From an uncultured Candidatus Melainabacteria bacterium (GTDB taxonomy: Bacteria > Cyanobacteriota > Vampirovibrionia > Gastranaerophilales > Gastranaerophilaceae), in NCBI GenBank assembly GCA_934757155.1, contig CAKVLI010000003.1, positions 62,001-126,000 on the forward strand: a stretch of DNA of 64,000 bases, read 5' to 3'. Positions 17,105 to 26,450 of this stretch are shown piece by piece. Within the stretch, counting starts at the first letter, position 1; each line of letters opens with the position of its first letter. The notes beneath the pieces are model-generated. The model searched no databases, was not told the DNA's origin, and worked only from the letters and a program-made list of their open reading frames with translations. The translations under genes and the position numbers were made by a program.

Positions 17105-17504
17105 TAAGATTTTCCTTTTTTAATTTGTCTATTAAAAATTCTGTATCTTTTATAAATTGCGGAATTATTTCCAATAATTTTCTTGATTTATCAAGGCTGT
17201 ACTCGTGAGCCGTGTTATTTCTCTTTTGGTAATAATATCTCCAGCTTTCCCAGTTTTCTGCATAGCCATAACCCTGCATAAATCTGAAAATATTATTCAT
17301 TGTTAACTCTTCTTCTGATTTTCCATACTTTTGGATAAATATTTTCTTAGCGAGTTTCCATGCTGTTTCCAGAGTATATTCAAACCTTTTCACGCAAGAA
17401 TCTGCAATGTATTCCAAAAGTGGAGAGTCTTGGTTTGCAAGATAATCTTCATAACATGTTTTCAGAGTTGAATACGAATTTTCAAGATTTTTTGTTTCTA
17501 TCAT
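17097..17504 (-). CDS. hepT: HEPN-domain protein (HI0074/HepT-like, nucleotidyltransferase partner)
   Basis: A 135-residue all-helical protein of the nucleotidyltransferase substrate-binding family. KRFEYTLETAWKLAKKIF (39-56) and YQKRNNTAHEYS are diagnostic; R95 and H100 form the Rx4H motif found in HEPN RNases, followed by the Tyr that is AMPylated in known HepT toxins. It starts 9 bases after the argS stop and overlaps the nucleotidyltransferase by eight. Its toxin status is inferred from family knowledge. Confidence 0.85.
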   Translation of the reverse strand: MIETKNLENSYSTLKTCYEDYLANQDSPLLEYIADSCVKRFEYTLETAWKLAKKIFIQKYGKSEEELTMNNIFRFMQGYGYAENWESWRYYYQKRNNTAHEYSLDKSRKLLEIIPQFIKDTEFLIDKLKKENLSD

Positions 17505-17513
17505 AATCCTCTC

Positions 17514-19235
17514 CTACATTCTTTCGGGAGCATTTACCGCAAGGATATCCAACGCGTTTTTCAAAGTGATTTTGACTGCAGCCATTAAGCCGAGTCTTGC
17601 TCTCATTAATTCTATATCGTCCCCGATTACGCGGTTTGAGTTGTAGAATGAGTGGAATTCTGCGGCAAGTTCTTGAACATAACGACAAATTGTATAAACA
17701 GATCTGTTTTGCGCAGAAAGAACAATTACGGATTTGAATTCCTCAAGCTTCATTATCAAAGCTTTTGCGCTCTCTGCTGTTTTCAAAATCAAATTTTTGT
17801 CAAAGTTGTTTAAAAGTTTGTTTAACTCATCCTCAGTCATTGGAGCAGGAGTTTTTTCGCCGGTTTCAGCATTAAGTTTTTCACTGATTGCGTTTCTCAG
17901 AATAGAGCAAACTCTTGCGTAAGCGTATTGGACATAGAATACAGGATTTTCGTCGGTTGAACGTTTCGCCAGTTCAATGTCGAAATCCAAAGTCATATCA
18001 ATATTACGCATTTCCATCCAATATCTTGTTGCATCGACTCCGACTTCGTCAATCAGGTCGTCTAATGTAACCATATTTTTACGTTTACCCATACGAACTT
18101 CTTCACCGTTAATAACAAGGTTTACAAGTTGTCCGAGAAGAACTTCTAATTTATTCGGGTCGTATCCGAGAGCCTCTAAAGAAGCCTTTACACGGGCAAC
18201 ATAGCCGTGGTGGTCAGCGCCCCAAATGTTAATTAATCTGTCGTAACCTCTGCGGAGTTTGTCAACGTGATAAGCTATATCGGCGGTTAGGTAAGTGTTT
18301 GAACCGTCTGCTTTTTTGATAACTCTGTCTTGGTCATCACCAAACTCAGAAGACTTGAACCACATAGCTCCGTCTTTTTCATAAAGCATACCTTTTGCCA
18401 TAAGCTCTTTGTAGCTTTCTTCCACTTTTCCGGAGTTATGCAAGTCAAGCTCGGAATAGAATTTATCAAAATGAACTCTAAAGTTTTCTAAAAGTGCTTT
18501 TTGGCATTCTTCCATTTCTTTTTTTGCAAAATCACAAAGAACGCTTAATTCAACGGTTTTAACGTCAACGCCTTTATTTTCTTCGAGGAATTTTTTTGCA
18601 ACAGGAATCAAGTAATCCCCAGGGTAGTAATTTTTTCTTTCAACTTCATCTGTCGGGAAATCTACGTTTTCGCCAAGCTCTTGGCGAAGTCTTATTCTCA
18701 ATGAGTTTCCGAGTTTTTGGATTTGGCTGCCGGCGTCATTGATATAAAATTCCTGAAAAACTTCGTGTCCGTAGAATTTAAGCAAGTTTGCAAGCGCGCT
18801 TCCCATTGCTGCCCAGCGCCCGTGTCCGATATGGAAGGGTCCTGTCGGGTTAGCAGAAACGTATTCAAGTAAGATTTTTTCAGTCTCAACCCCTTCCGGA
18901 CGACCGTAGTTTTCTTTTTTGTTCAAAATTTCAGCTACCGCGTCAGCCAAAAGCGCATTACTTACTTTGAAATTGATAAATCCGCCTACAACAGAGGTGG
19001 TGTAGTTTTCTTCTGTCAAAAATTCTTTAATAGCATTCGCAATCATTGGCGGAGCTATTTTTGCTGAGCGCGCAAGTGAAGATACATTTACCGCAAAATC
19101 TCCAAATTCAGGATTTTTCGGTTTTTCAATTATTAATGAATAGTTGTCGCTTTCGCTCATTTGTCCCAATTTTTGTGCAGCGACAGCTTTTTTAATACCG
19201 TTATCTACTTCTTTTAGAAAAAAATCTTTTAACAT
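17514..19235 (-). CDS. argS: Arginyl-tRNA synthetase
   Basis: Charges tRNA-Arg. The 573 residues match the class I family: an N-terminal Add-1-type tRNA-binding domain (1-110), the HIGH motif at 135-138 (TGPFHIGHGRW), the RMGKRKN segment replacing KMSKS as usual in ArgRS, and the C-terminal DALR anticodon-binding domain ending in DILAVNAPERM. First gene of a minus-strand run argS-hepT-mntA-nth with gaps or overlaps under 10 bases. Confidence 0.97.
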   Translation of the reverse strand: MLKDFFLKEVDNGIKKAVAAQKLGQMSESDNYSLIIEKPKNPEFGDFAVNVSSLARSAKIAPPMIANAIKEFLTEENYTTSVVGGFINFKVSNALLADAVAEILNKKENYGRPEGVETEKILLEYVSANPTGPFHIGHGRWAAMGSALANLLKFYGHEVFQEFYINDAGSQIQKLGNSLRIRLRQELGENVDFPTDEVERKNYYPGDYLIPVAKKFLEENKGVDVKTVELSVLCDFAKKEMEECQKALLENFRVHFDKFYSELDLHNSGKVEESYKELMAKGMLYEKDGAMWFKSSEFGDDQDRVIKKADGSNTYLTADIAYHVDKLRRGYDRLINIWGADHHGYVARVKASLEALGYDPNKLEVLLGQLVNLVINGEEVRMGKRKNMVTLDDLIDEVGVDATRYWMEMRNIDMTLDFDIELAKRSTDENPVFYVQYAYARVCSILRNAISEKLNAETGEKTPAPMTEDELNKLLNNFDKNLILKTAESAKALIMKLEEFKSVIVLSAQNRSVYTICRYVQELAAEFHSFYNSNRVIGDDIELMRARLGLMAAVKITLKNALDILAVNAPERM

Positions 19236-19306
19236 TGTCTATCCTCACTTGTTTACCAGTTACGATTATAGAATAAACAGAAGAAATTGTACATTATTTA
19301 ACCCAT

Positions 19307-19371
19307 GTAGGGTGGGAAAAACGTAGTGTTCCCACCGTAAAAATAGAGTAGGTTGGGGTAGAAACCCCAAC
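19307..19371 (+). repeat. Two consecutive GTAG-footed palindromes (REP-like)
   Basis: GTAG at 19307 precedes GGTGGGAA...TTCCCACC (arms 19311-19318 and 19329-19336). GTAG at 19348 precedes GTTGGGGTAGAAACCCCAAC (19352-19371). Both share the foot with the elements at 6407, 44684 and 48216 but have different stems, as REP families do. They lie in the 144-base gap between argS and the solute-binding protein. Confidence 0.7.
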
Positions 19372-19379
19372 ATTATAAT

Positions 19380-20579
19380 TTACTGAATGCTTTTAAGGTT
19401 TTCGGACAGTTTATTCAACAAATCGTCGACAGAAGCTTTGTTCAGAAGTACAGACTGAACTGTCGTGTTTATGAGCATATTGATTTCTTTTTGATTTTCT
19501 TTTTGTTTTAACCCCGGAGTAATTATGTTAATCTGTTTTGCGCTGATTGAACGAGCTTTTGCTTCAAGCGTTGAATAGTCTTTGTAAAAACTGTTATTCA
19601 AAGCGTTTGAGTTTGTGGAAATTACGTTTGTCATTTTAGCAAGTTCAAGCTGGTGTTCTTCATTTGTTAAAAACAAACAAAAATCAAGTGCTTCCTGCTT
19701 ATGCTGAGCCTTGACAGGAATTACAAAATTCATAACAGAAAAGTCGTTTTGTCCGATAGGACCTTTGATTTGCTCAATTACATCCACATCCGAATACACT
19801 TTTGGCGCGTTTTCTTTAATCATATTCAAAAAATTCGCTCCGCCTTGGTAGAACACGATTTTCCCTGCCATAAACTGTTCTAACGCTTCTCTATGGGTCA
19901 TTGTGATTGTCTCCGGCGGGATTAAATCCTTTTGATAAAGATTCTTGAACATCTCAAAAACTTGTGCGCTTTGAGGTGAGTTGAAATCAGAAATATCTGA
20001 AACTCCGTATTTGTTCAAGATTCTAACCATTGTATCGTTTTCGGTTATGGTTGGCAAATATGAATATGCACCGGTGTTTTTCTTTATTTTTTCGGAAATT
20101 GCAGCAAGCTCTTTGTAAGTTTTCGGTAATCTTATTATGCCTGACTTTTTGAAAAGAGCCTTGTTGTATATTGTGATTGCGCTTGTTGCGTACCAAGGAA
20201 TTGAATAAATCTCATTATTATATTTTAACGCGTTAACGATTTCAGGGTTAAAGTCTTTTAACTTGTTCTCGTCAATCTTCCACAAAGTGCCTTTTTGTGC
20301 AAGAATTGCGGAAAAATCAGGGTTAAGATTGATTAAATCCGGAGGACAATCTGTCATAACTGCAGCAAGCGTTCTTTTTTCGCCCTCAGAGAATGGTACA
20401 TCAACCCATTTTATTTTAATATCCTGATGCTCAGCTTCATAATCTTGTATAATCCCTTCTATATATGGCGCAAAATCTCCCATTTGGAGAGTCCAAAATG
20501 TGATTTCTTTTTTATCATTTTTTGCGGTGCATCCGCAAAGTAAAAACGCTGAAAGTATAACCAAAAGAAGCTTTTTCAT
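19380..20579 (-). CDS. Family 1 extracellular solute-binding lipoprotein
   Basis: A 399-residue periplasmic binding protein of the sugar (MalE/UgpB-like) class. The signal peptide ends in the lipobox LCGC (Cys17), so it is lipid-anchored. It then shows EITFWTLQMGDFAPYIEGII, the TYKELAAISEKIK hinge segment, and the late ALDFCLFLTNEEHQ helix characteristic of the family. No permease or ATPase gene is adjacent, so either the transporter is elsewhere or the protein is an orphan sensor. It follows a small secreted protein gene by one base. Confidence 0.92.
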   Translation of the reverse strand: MKKLLLVILSAFLLCGCTAKNDKKEITFWTLQMGDFAPYIEGIIQDYEAEHQDIKIKWVDVPFSEGEKRTLAAVMTDCPPDLINLNPDFSAILAQKGTLWKIDENKLKDFNPEIVNALKYNNEIYSIPWYATSAITIYNKALFKKSGIIRLPKTYKELAAISEKIKKNTGAYSYLPTITENDTMVRILNKYGVSDISDFNSPQSAQVFEMFKNLYQKDLIPPETITMTHREALEQFMAGKIVFYQGGANFLNMIKENAPKVYSDVDVIEQIKGPIGQNDFSVMNFVIPVKAQHKQEALDFCLFLTNEEHQLELAKMTNVISTNSNALNNSFYKDYSTLEAKARSISAKQINIITPGLKQKENQKEINMLINTTVQSVLLNKASVDDLLNKLSENLKSIQ

Positions 20580-20580
20580 T

Positions 20581-20982
20581 CTATTTAACCTCTGTATTCA
20601 GGTTGAGTTCGATATATTTGAACATATTAATAATTACCCCGGGTGGGAAGAAATAAATATCATTGCAAGGAGTTATTTTGAGGATGGAATTATTTCCGTC
20701 AATCCCTGCAACGGTTGCTAAATACTTGTTCTTAGCAACAGAAAAAATTACATATCCGTTGTTTGATTGGATTTCTTCGATATTAAACTTGTTTGCACTA
20801 ATTGCAGCAAGGGTTAAGTAGTATAACTTCTCCTTGTTTACGGCAAACATTTTTGTACAGTTTTCAAATGTGATATTCTGCGGAACCGTGATTGGCGGCG
20901 CAGCCGTAGGTTGCGTCGCTCCTTCTGCATAAACTGCGCAAACTGTTATACATAGTGCTAAAATTAAAACTCTCAATTTCAT
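20581..20982 (-). CDS. Small secreted protein of unknown function
   Basis: The 133-residue product has a signal peptide (hydrophobic core 4-16, likely cleavage near VYAEGA). A Pro/Thr/Ala-rich linker follows, then a compact domain with paired Cys residues (FENCTKMF and TPCNDI). The family is not recognised. It lies one base upstream of the solute-binding lipoprotein and is divergent from the helicase gene, so its promoter shares the 97-base gap 20983-21079. The tight linkage suggests an accessory role to the binding protein. Confidence 0.7.
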   Translation of the reverse strand: MKLRVLILALCITVCAVYAEGATQPTAAPPITVPQNITFENCTKMFAVNKEKLYYLTLAAISANKFNIEEIQSNNGYVIFSVAKNKYLATVAGIDGNNSILKITPCNDIYFFPPGVIINMFKYIELNLNTEVK

Positions 20983-21079
20983 AGCCTTATTCTAGCATAA
21001 TTTATTCAGGAAAAAAAGTTGTTAAAACCCCACAAATTATGGTATAATCAACACGTATCATATAAGTACGGAGAGAGAA

Positions 21080-24000
21080 ATGCTACAGGAAGCTACAAGA
21101 GCGATAAATTCCGCTTTTAATAACAGTTTTATAAAGAAATTAAGCCAATATTTGCACGATTGTGTGCGAGAAGAGGTTAAGAGTTCGACTTTCAGAAACT
21201 TGAAGGCGGACAGAGATAACAAGTGGATTTTTCTTGACGGCGAAGATACTTTATTTACACAAGGGCTTGAATACTTACGTTTGGAAGGCTCTGATCCAAA
21301 ATTAACCGAGCTTATGATTCAATCTGAAACAAGCCAGAAAGACAAATACTTGATTTACGGATATTTATTCCTTGTGGGTAAAGCTAAATCAGGCAAAAAG
21401 AATGAGTTTTTAACTCCTTTGTTATATTCTCCGTGCCGTTTGGAAAGAAATGGTGTGAACATAAACTGTATGTTGACGGACGAATTTCTTTCTCTAAACA
21501 CCGGTGCGCTCACGGCTTTGATGAAAAAGAATGATGACGAGGATGAAACCGAACAGCTTTTAGAAGGTTTGTTGGATGTAGTCCCTTCTATTCCTATAAC
21601 TAAGGAAAAAATGGATATTTTCTTGACTACTCTGAAATCTATTATTCCTGACATTGATATTTCAATGAATCATGAAATGGACGTAAAAGAAGATAATATT
21701 GCGAAGGATTTTTATAACGAAAAAATTAACGCTGATAATGTGGATGAACTTATTGAAGAAGAAGAGAGTGCTAAAAAATCTCTTCCGACTTATGAAAAGA
21801 TTCATTTGACAAATCAGTGTGCAATAATTTTGACAAAGCGTCCGTCTGTAACGGCCGGGGTTTTACACGAACTTACTCAGATTGCAGAAAAACCGAGCGG
21901 TGTGTATAGAGAAACTGTTTTGAATTTGATTAATGAGGAATACACTCAATCAAAACCGGTAGATACTCAGCAAAAAACATTGGCGGACTTTTTCCCTGTG
22001 ACTCCGCTTTCACTTTCTGATGCGCAGTTGAACGTAATAAAAAATGTTGAAAATACTAAGCTTGTATCAGTTTTCGGCCCTCCGGGGACGGGTAAATCAC
22101 AAACAATTGTAAACCTTGTTGCGCATCTGATTGCGAACGGAAAAACTGTTCTTGTCGCTTCAAGAATGGATAAAGCGGTTGACGTTGTGGCAGAAAGACT
22201 AAACGATTTAGGCGCTCCGTTCCTTGCTCTAAGAGCCGGAAGACAAAATTATCAGCGCGAACTTAGTATGCAATTACAAGATTTGCTCGCAAACAAAGTT
22301 GATCTTGACGGGGGTGTTGAGTCTACTATTCTTTGTGATACTGATGATATGGAAAAACTCCTTAAATCAGTTAAGGAAATGGAGCAAAAGGCTGAAACCA
22401 TTATTAAGCTTGAAGGAGAGTGGACAGCTCTTGATTCTGAAATCAAATTGGAAGAGCCAAACCACGCAAATCCGCAGTTCATAAAATCTAATCTCAAAGA
22501 GGATGAAATTAACACAATAGAAAGTACGATTGAAACATTGTCTTCAAACCTTGAAAAATCAGGATTTTGGGCGGGTATAAAGAATCATTCTGCAGTTGGA
22601 AATCTGAAAAAAATTCTTAAACTGAACAATTTTGATGTGAATAATGAAAATCTTGCAATTTTGAGAAACGAACTTGAGTATGCAAAACTTATCTGCAAGG
22701 CAAGAATGATTGAAACAAAAATCCAGTCAACAGGTAATATTCATGTGATTTCTGAACAATTAAGAACAATGCGTAAAAAGCAGAAAAAACTTGCGATTGA
22801 TATTTTGAAAGCTAAAAGAAGAGAAGCTTTGAAAGGTTTGATGCAGGATTCTGTAAAAAGACAAAGACTTTTTGTTCACTCAAAATCTTTGGTGGAAAGA
22901 AAGAAAAATCTTCAAAACAGACTTCTTGAAACAGAGGACTTTAAACCATTATTAGAAGCTTTTCCTTGCTGGTGCGTTACTACATATGCGGTTTCCGGCT
23001 CATTACCTTTGAAGCCTGGGTTATTTGACGTTGTAATTATTGATGAAGCTTCTCAATGCGATATTGCAAGCTGTTTCCCTATTCTTTACAGGGCGAAAAA
23101 AGCCGTAGTTGTTGGAGATGATAAACAACTTCCGCACCTTTCTTTCTTGGAAAAAGCAAAGGAACAATCTTTCCTATCTCAATACGGTATCAATGACAGA
23201 TACCAGTTGATGTGGAGATTCAGAACAAATTCTATGTTTGATTTGGCGAACTACTATTCAATGCATCCGGTGCTTTTGGATGAACATTTCAGAAGTTTGC
23301 CGCCGATTATTAATTATTCAAACAAAGAATTTTACGGCGGAAGAATTAAGGTTATGAAGAGAAACAACAACTCTTTGAAAGTCTTAGAAGCAGTTGTTGT
23401 ACCTGACGGAAAAGTTGATTTTGATGCGACAAGAAACTTGCCTGAAATCGAGGCATTGGTTAAACGTTTGCACGAAATTGTTATTGAAGATGAAAGAAAA
23501 AATCCTGATAAACCTGTAAGTATTGGTATTATTTCACCTTTCAGAGCACAGGTTGAGCAGCTAAAGATTTCAGTTTCAAAAGTTTTGTCTGAACATATGA
23601 TGGAAAAACACCAGATTGAAATCGGTACTGCGCACACCTTCCAGGGGGATGAAAGAGATATAATGCTTATTTCTTGGGCGTATGCGAACAATAGTTTTCC
23701 TCAGAGTCTTGTGTTCTTGCAAAAGCCGAACCTTTTCAATGTTGCAATTACTCGTGCGAGATATAAAACTATTAACTTTATCTCCAAAAATCCGAGAGAG
23801 TTACCGGAAGGTATTTTGAGAAGCTATTTCGGGTTCATTGAAGAATATGAAAATAGATACTCTTTGATTAATTCTGACGAGTTTGACGAAAATATTTATA
23901 AAAATAAGTTCGAAAAACAGGTCGCAGACGAGTTTAGAGCGTTAGGTCATAAGGTTGTTTGCGGAGATGAAATCGCAGGTCTGAGCGTGGATTTGCTTGT

Positions 24001-24181
24001 GGATGACAAGTTTGTTATTGAATGTGACGGGGTTGAAGACAAGACTCCTTCAAAGGTTTCAAACATGAAAAAGCAGGCAATAATTGAGCGTACGGGCTTG
24101 AAGGTTTCAAGAATTTCGTATAGAGAATGGCAATATTCTCCAAAAGCTTGTATTGATAGAATAATTAACAGTAATATGTAA
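21080..24181 (+). CDS. Superfamily 1 helicase with a C-terminal Vsr-like nuclease domain
   Basis: A 1033-residue fusion. The N-terminal 310 residues are unassigned. The helicase core follows (Upf1/Dna2-like AAA_11/AAA_12): Walker A GPPGTGKS from 333, DEASQ at 655-659, VVVGDDKQLPHL, GTAHTFQGDERD and NVAITRAR. A coiled-coil insert lies between motifs I and II. Residues about 935-1033 form a PD-(D/E)xK-type domain (EKQVADEFRALGHKV, D971, then E981-x-D983, RISYREWQ) like Vsr/DUF559 proteins. PriA begins one base after the stop, suggesting a role in replication or repair. Similar helicase-nuclease fusions also occur in anti-phage systems. Confidence 0.9.
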   Translation: MLQEATRAINSAFNNSFIKKLSQYLHDCVREEVKSSTFRNLKADRDNKWIFLDGEDTLFTQGLEYLRLEGSDPKLTELMIQSETSQKDKYLIYGYLFLVGKAKSGKKNEFLTPLLYSPCRLERNGVNINCMLTDEFLSLNTGALTALMKKNDDEDETEQLLEGLLDVVPSIPITKEKMDIFLTTLKSIIPDIDISMNHEMDVKEDNIAKDFYNEKINADNVDELIEEEESAKKSLPTYEKIHLTNQCAIILTKRPSVTAGVLHELTQIAEKPSGVYRETVLNLINEEYTQSKPVDTQQKTLADFFPVTPLSLSDAQLNVIKNVENTKLVSVFGPPGTGKSQTIVNLVAHLIANGKTVLVASRMDKAVDVVAERLNDLGAPFLALRAGRQNYQRELSMQLQDLLANKVDLDGGVESTILCDTDDMEKLLKSVKEMEQKAETIIKLEGEWTALDSEIKLEEPNHANPQFIKSNLKEDEINTIESTIETLSSNLEKSGFWAGIKNHSAVGNLKKILKLNNFDVNNENLAILRNELEYAKLICKARMIETKIQSTGNIHVISEQLRTMRKKQKKLAIDILKAKRREALKGLMQDSVKRQRLFVHSKSLVERKKNLQNRLLETEDFKPLLEAFPCWCVTTYAVSGSLPLKPGLFDVVIIDEASQCDIASCFPILYRAKKAVVVGDDKQLPHLSFLEKAKEQSFLSQYGINDRYQLMWRFRTNSMFDLANYYSMHPVLLDEHFRSLPPIINYSNKEFYGGRIKVMKRNNNSLKVLEAVVVPDGKVDFDATRNLPEIEALVKRLHEIVIEDERKNPDKPVSIGIISPFRAQVEQLKISVSKVLSEHMMEKHQIEIGTAHTFQGDERDIMLISWAYANNSFPQSLVFLQKPNLFNVAITRARYKTINFISKNPRELPEGILRSYFGFIEEYENRYSLINSDEFDENIYKNKFEKQVADEFRALGHKVVCGDEIAGLSVDLLVDDKFVIECDGVEDKTPSKVSNMKKQAIIERTGLKVSRISYREWQYSPKACIDRIINSNM

Positions 24182-24182
24182 A

Positions 24183-26387
24183 ATGAAGTATGCGTTAGTT
24201 TTAGTTAATATAAAAGGGCTGGGCGTAAAGACTTTCAGTTATATCATTCCGCCAGAGATGTCAGAAAAAATTCAAATCGGGCAGGCTGTGCTTGTACCGT
24301 TTGGGAGACAAGGTTTGATTAACGCTTTTGTGGTTGGATTTTCTGATTATCTTCCGGAAGAAATTCGGGCGAAAAAGATTAACCGAATATTGGACGAAAC
24401 ACCTTTATTTTCTATCAAGTATTTAAAACTTTTGGAGTGGGTTGCGAATTATTATTGTACGGATTTTGTGACGGTTCTGAACGCAGCAATTCCGATGAAA
24501 TTGATAGAGAAAAACTCCAAAACAGAGCAGTCTGTGGAACTTATTAACGAGGATTTTTCTACACTGACAAAAAGACAGCGTGAAATTTTGGAGTTGTTGA
24601 AAGAAAGCGGAAAATGTCCGTTGATAGAGTTTGAGGAACGCGCTAAGACTACAAGAGCTACGATGAAAAAACTCGAAGCTTTAGGATTTGTAAAATTTAA
24701 TCTTGAATACGTATACAGAAATCCGCTTACAATATTTAAAGACGTACCGGTTGAGCCGTTGTATGAACTGTCAAAAGCGCAAGAAGAGGTTTATCAAGGG
24801 ATAAAATCAAAATTGCGTTCTCAAAAACCGATTTTACTTCACGGTGTCACAGCTTCCGGAAAAACAGAAGTTTATTTTAAATTAATTAAGGATGTTATTG
24901 ATTCGGGGAAGAATGTTCTTTTTCTTGCGCCGGAAATTGCTTTGGCATCCCAGCTTACAAAACGTTTGGCAAGAAAATTCGGAATAAAGGATGTTGCAAT
25001 CTGGCATAGCAGTATTTCTGACGGTGAAAAATATGATGTTTGGCAAAGACTTTATAACAATGAGATAAAGATTCTTGCGGGCGCGCGCTCTGCGGTATTT
25101 GCGCCTTTGCAGAATATCGGATTGATTATTATTGACGAAGAGCACGAAGGGGCTTATAAACAAACAAACCCTGCTCCAAGATATGATGCACGCGTTGTCG
25201 CAAGACGACTTGCACAATTTCATCAAGCGCCTTTGCTGTTGGGGTCTGCAACACCGGATGTTTCAACTTATTATTATGCGCTCAATAACAATAATCTGTT
25301 CCAGATGCTCAAACGCTATAACAATGCGCCGCTTGCGAAGCCGGAAGTCATTAATATGCAAGAATACGGGAAAGCATCTTATAGGGGAATTATTTCAAAA
25401 CCTTTGCAAACCGAGATTAAAGAGGCTGTTGAGGCTGGAAAACAAGTTATATTATTGATGAATAGACGAGGTTTTTCAACATACACCCAATGCAAATGCT
25501 GCGGAACAGTAATCGAGTGTCCTGATTGTTCAATCCCAATGGTTTGGCACTCTGACGGTAAAAAATTAAAATGCCATTATTGCAGCAAAGAAATGAGTAT
25601 GCCTGATTTTTGTCCGCAATGCGGAAGTGACGCTTTGTCGAATTCAGGAAGCGGAACTCAGAAAATTGAGATTTTGGTAAAAGAACTCTTTCCGGAATGT
25701 CGCGTAGAGAGAATAGATAGTGATATTTTGACAAAGAAGAACGCACACATTGAATTGTTGTCAAAATTCCAAAAAGGAGAAATCGATATTCTTGTCGGTA
25801 CACAGATGATTGCAAAAGGTTTGGATAATCCGAATGTTACTCTTGTGGGGGTAATCAGTGCGGATACAGGTTTTTCTGTTCCGGATTTTAGAGCGTCAGA
25901 GCGAGGTTTTCAACTTCTTACTCAGGTCGCAGGACGTGCAGGGCGTGGAGAATACAAGGGTAAAGTTTTATTTCAAACCTATAATCCGGACTATTACGCT
26001 TTTCAGACTGCAAAATCTCAGGATTTTGAAAAGTTCTTTGAAACAGAAATTAAATCAAGACAAGAGTTTGATTATCCGCCATTTAGCCAAATTATAAGGA
26101 TTATACTCTCTTCAATGAACAATTTCAGAGCGGAAAAATCCGCTATGGAAATAGCCCTAAGGTTGAATACTATGACTGAGAAATTCGGGTTTGGGGAATA
26201 TTTGGAAACCCTTGGACCAACGCCTTGTATAATATCTAAGATTAACGGATTTTATCGTTTTCAGATTCTTATTAAAAATAAATTATCTCAAAAAGGTCAC
26301 GATTTTATTTCAAAATTTCTTAATAAAATTACATTACCAAAAGATATTAAAATGGCGATTGATGTTGATCCGCTTGATATTTTATAA
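24183..26387 (+). CDS. priA: Primosomal replication restart helicase
   Basis: Reloads the replisome at stalled forks. The 734 residues carry the 3'-OH-binding N-terminal domain, a winged-helix segment, Walker A GVTASGKT (221-228), DEEH (318-321), and the zinc-binding insertion with paired CxxC motifs (CKCC, CPDC, CHYC, CPQC). The C-terminal helicase segment includes GTQMIAKGLD and QVAGRAGRG. All features of an active PriA are present. Its start lies one base after the helicase-nuclease stop. Confidence 0.96.
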   Translation: MKYALVLVNIKGLGVKTFSYIIPPEMSEKIQIGQAVLVPFGRQGLINAFVVGFSDYLPEEIRAKKINRILDETPLFSIKYLKLLEWVANYYCTDFVTVLNAAIPMKLIEKNSKTEQSVELINEDFSTLTKRQREILELLKESGKCPLIEFEERAKTTRATMKKLEALGFVKFNLEYVYRNPLTIFKDVPVEPLYELSKAQEEVYQGIKSKLRSQKPILLHGVTASGKTEVYFKLIKDVIDSGKNVLFLAPEIALASQLTKRLARKFGIKDVAIWHSSISDGEKYDVWQRLYNNEIKILAGARSAVFAPLQNIGLIIIDEEHEGAYKQTNPAPRYDARVVARRLAQFHQAPLLLGSATPDVSTYYYALNNNNLFQMLKRYNNAPLAKPEVINMQEYGKASYRGIISKPLQTEIKEAVEAGKQVILLMNRRGFSTYTQCKCCGTVIECPDCSIPMVWHSDGKKLKCHYCSKEMSMPDFCPQCGSDALSNSGSGTQKIEILVKELFPECRVERIDSDILTKKNAHIELLSKFQKGEIDILVGTQMIAKGLDNPNVTLVGVISADTGFSVPDFRASERGFQLLTQVAGRAGRGEYKGKVLFQTYNPDYYAFQTAKSQDFEKFFETEIKSRQEFDYPPFSQIIRIILSSMNNFRAEKSAMEIALRLNTMTEKFGFGEYLETLGPTPCIISKINGFYRFQILIKNKLSQKGHDFISKFLNKITLPKDIKMAIDVDPLDIL

Positions 26388-26399
26388 TCTGTATATAAG

Positions 26400-26430
26400 A
26401 AAGCCGGTGATTATTCACCGGCTTTCTTTT
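26400..26430. terminator. Bidirectional terminator between priA and pckA
   Basis: AAAGCCGGTGA pairs with TCACCGGCTTT across a four-base loop (26400-26425), followed by CTTTT. It separates convergent genes. Confidence 0.9.
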
Positions 26431-26450
26431 GAATTGTCTTAATCCTTAAA

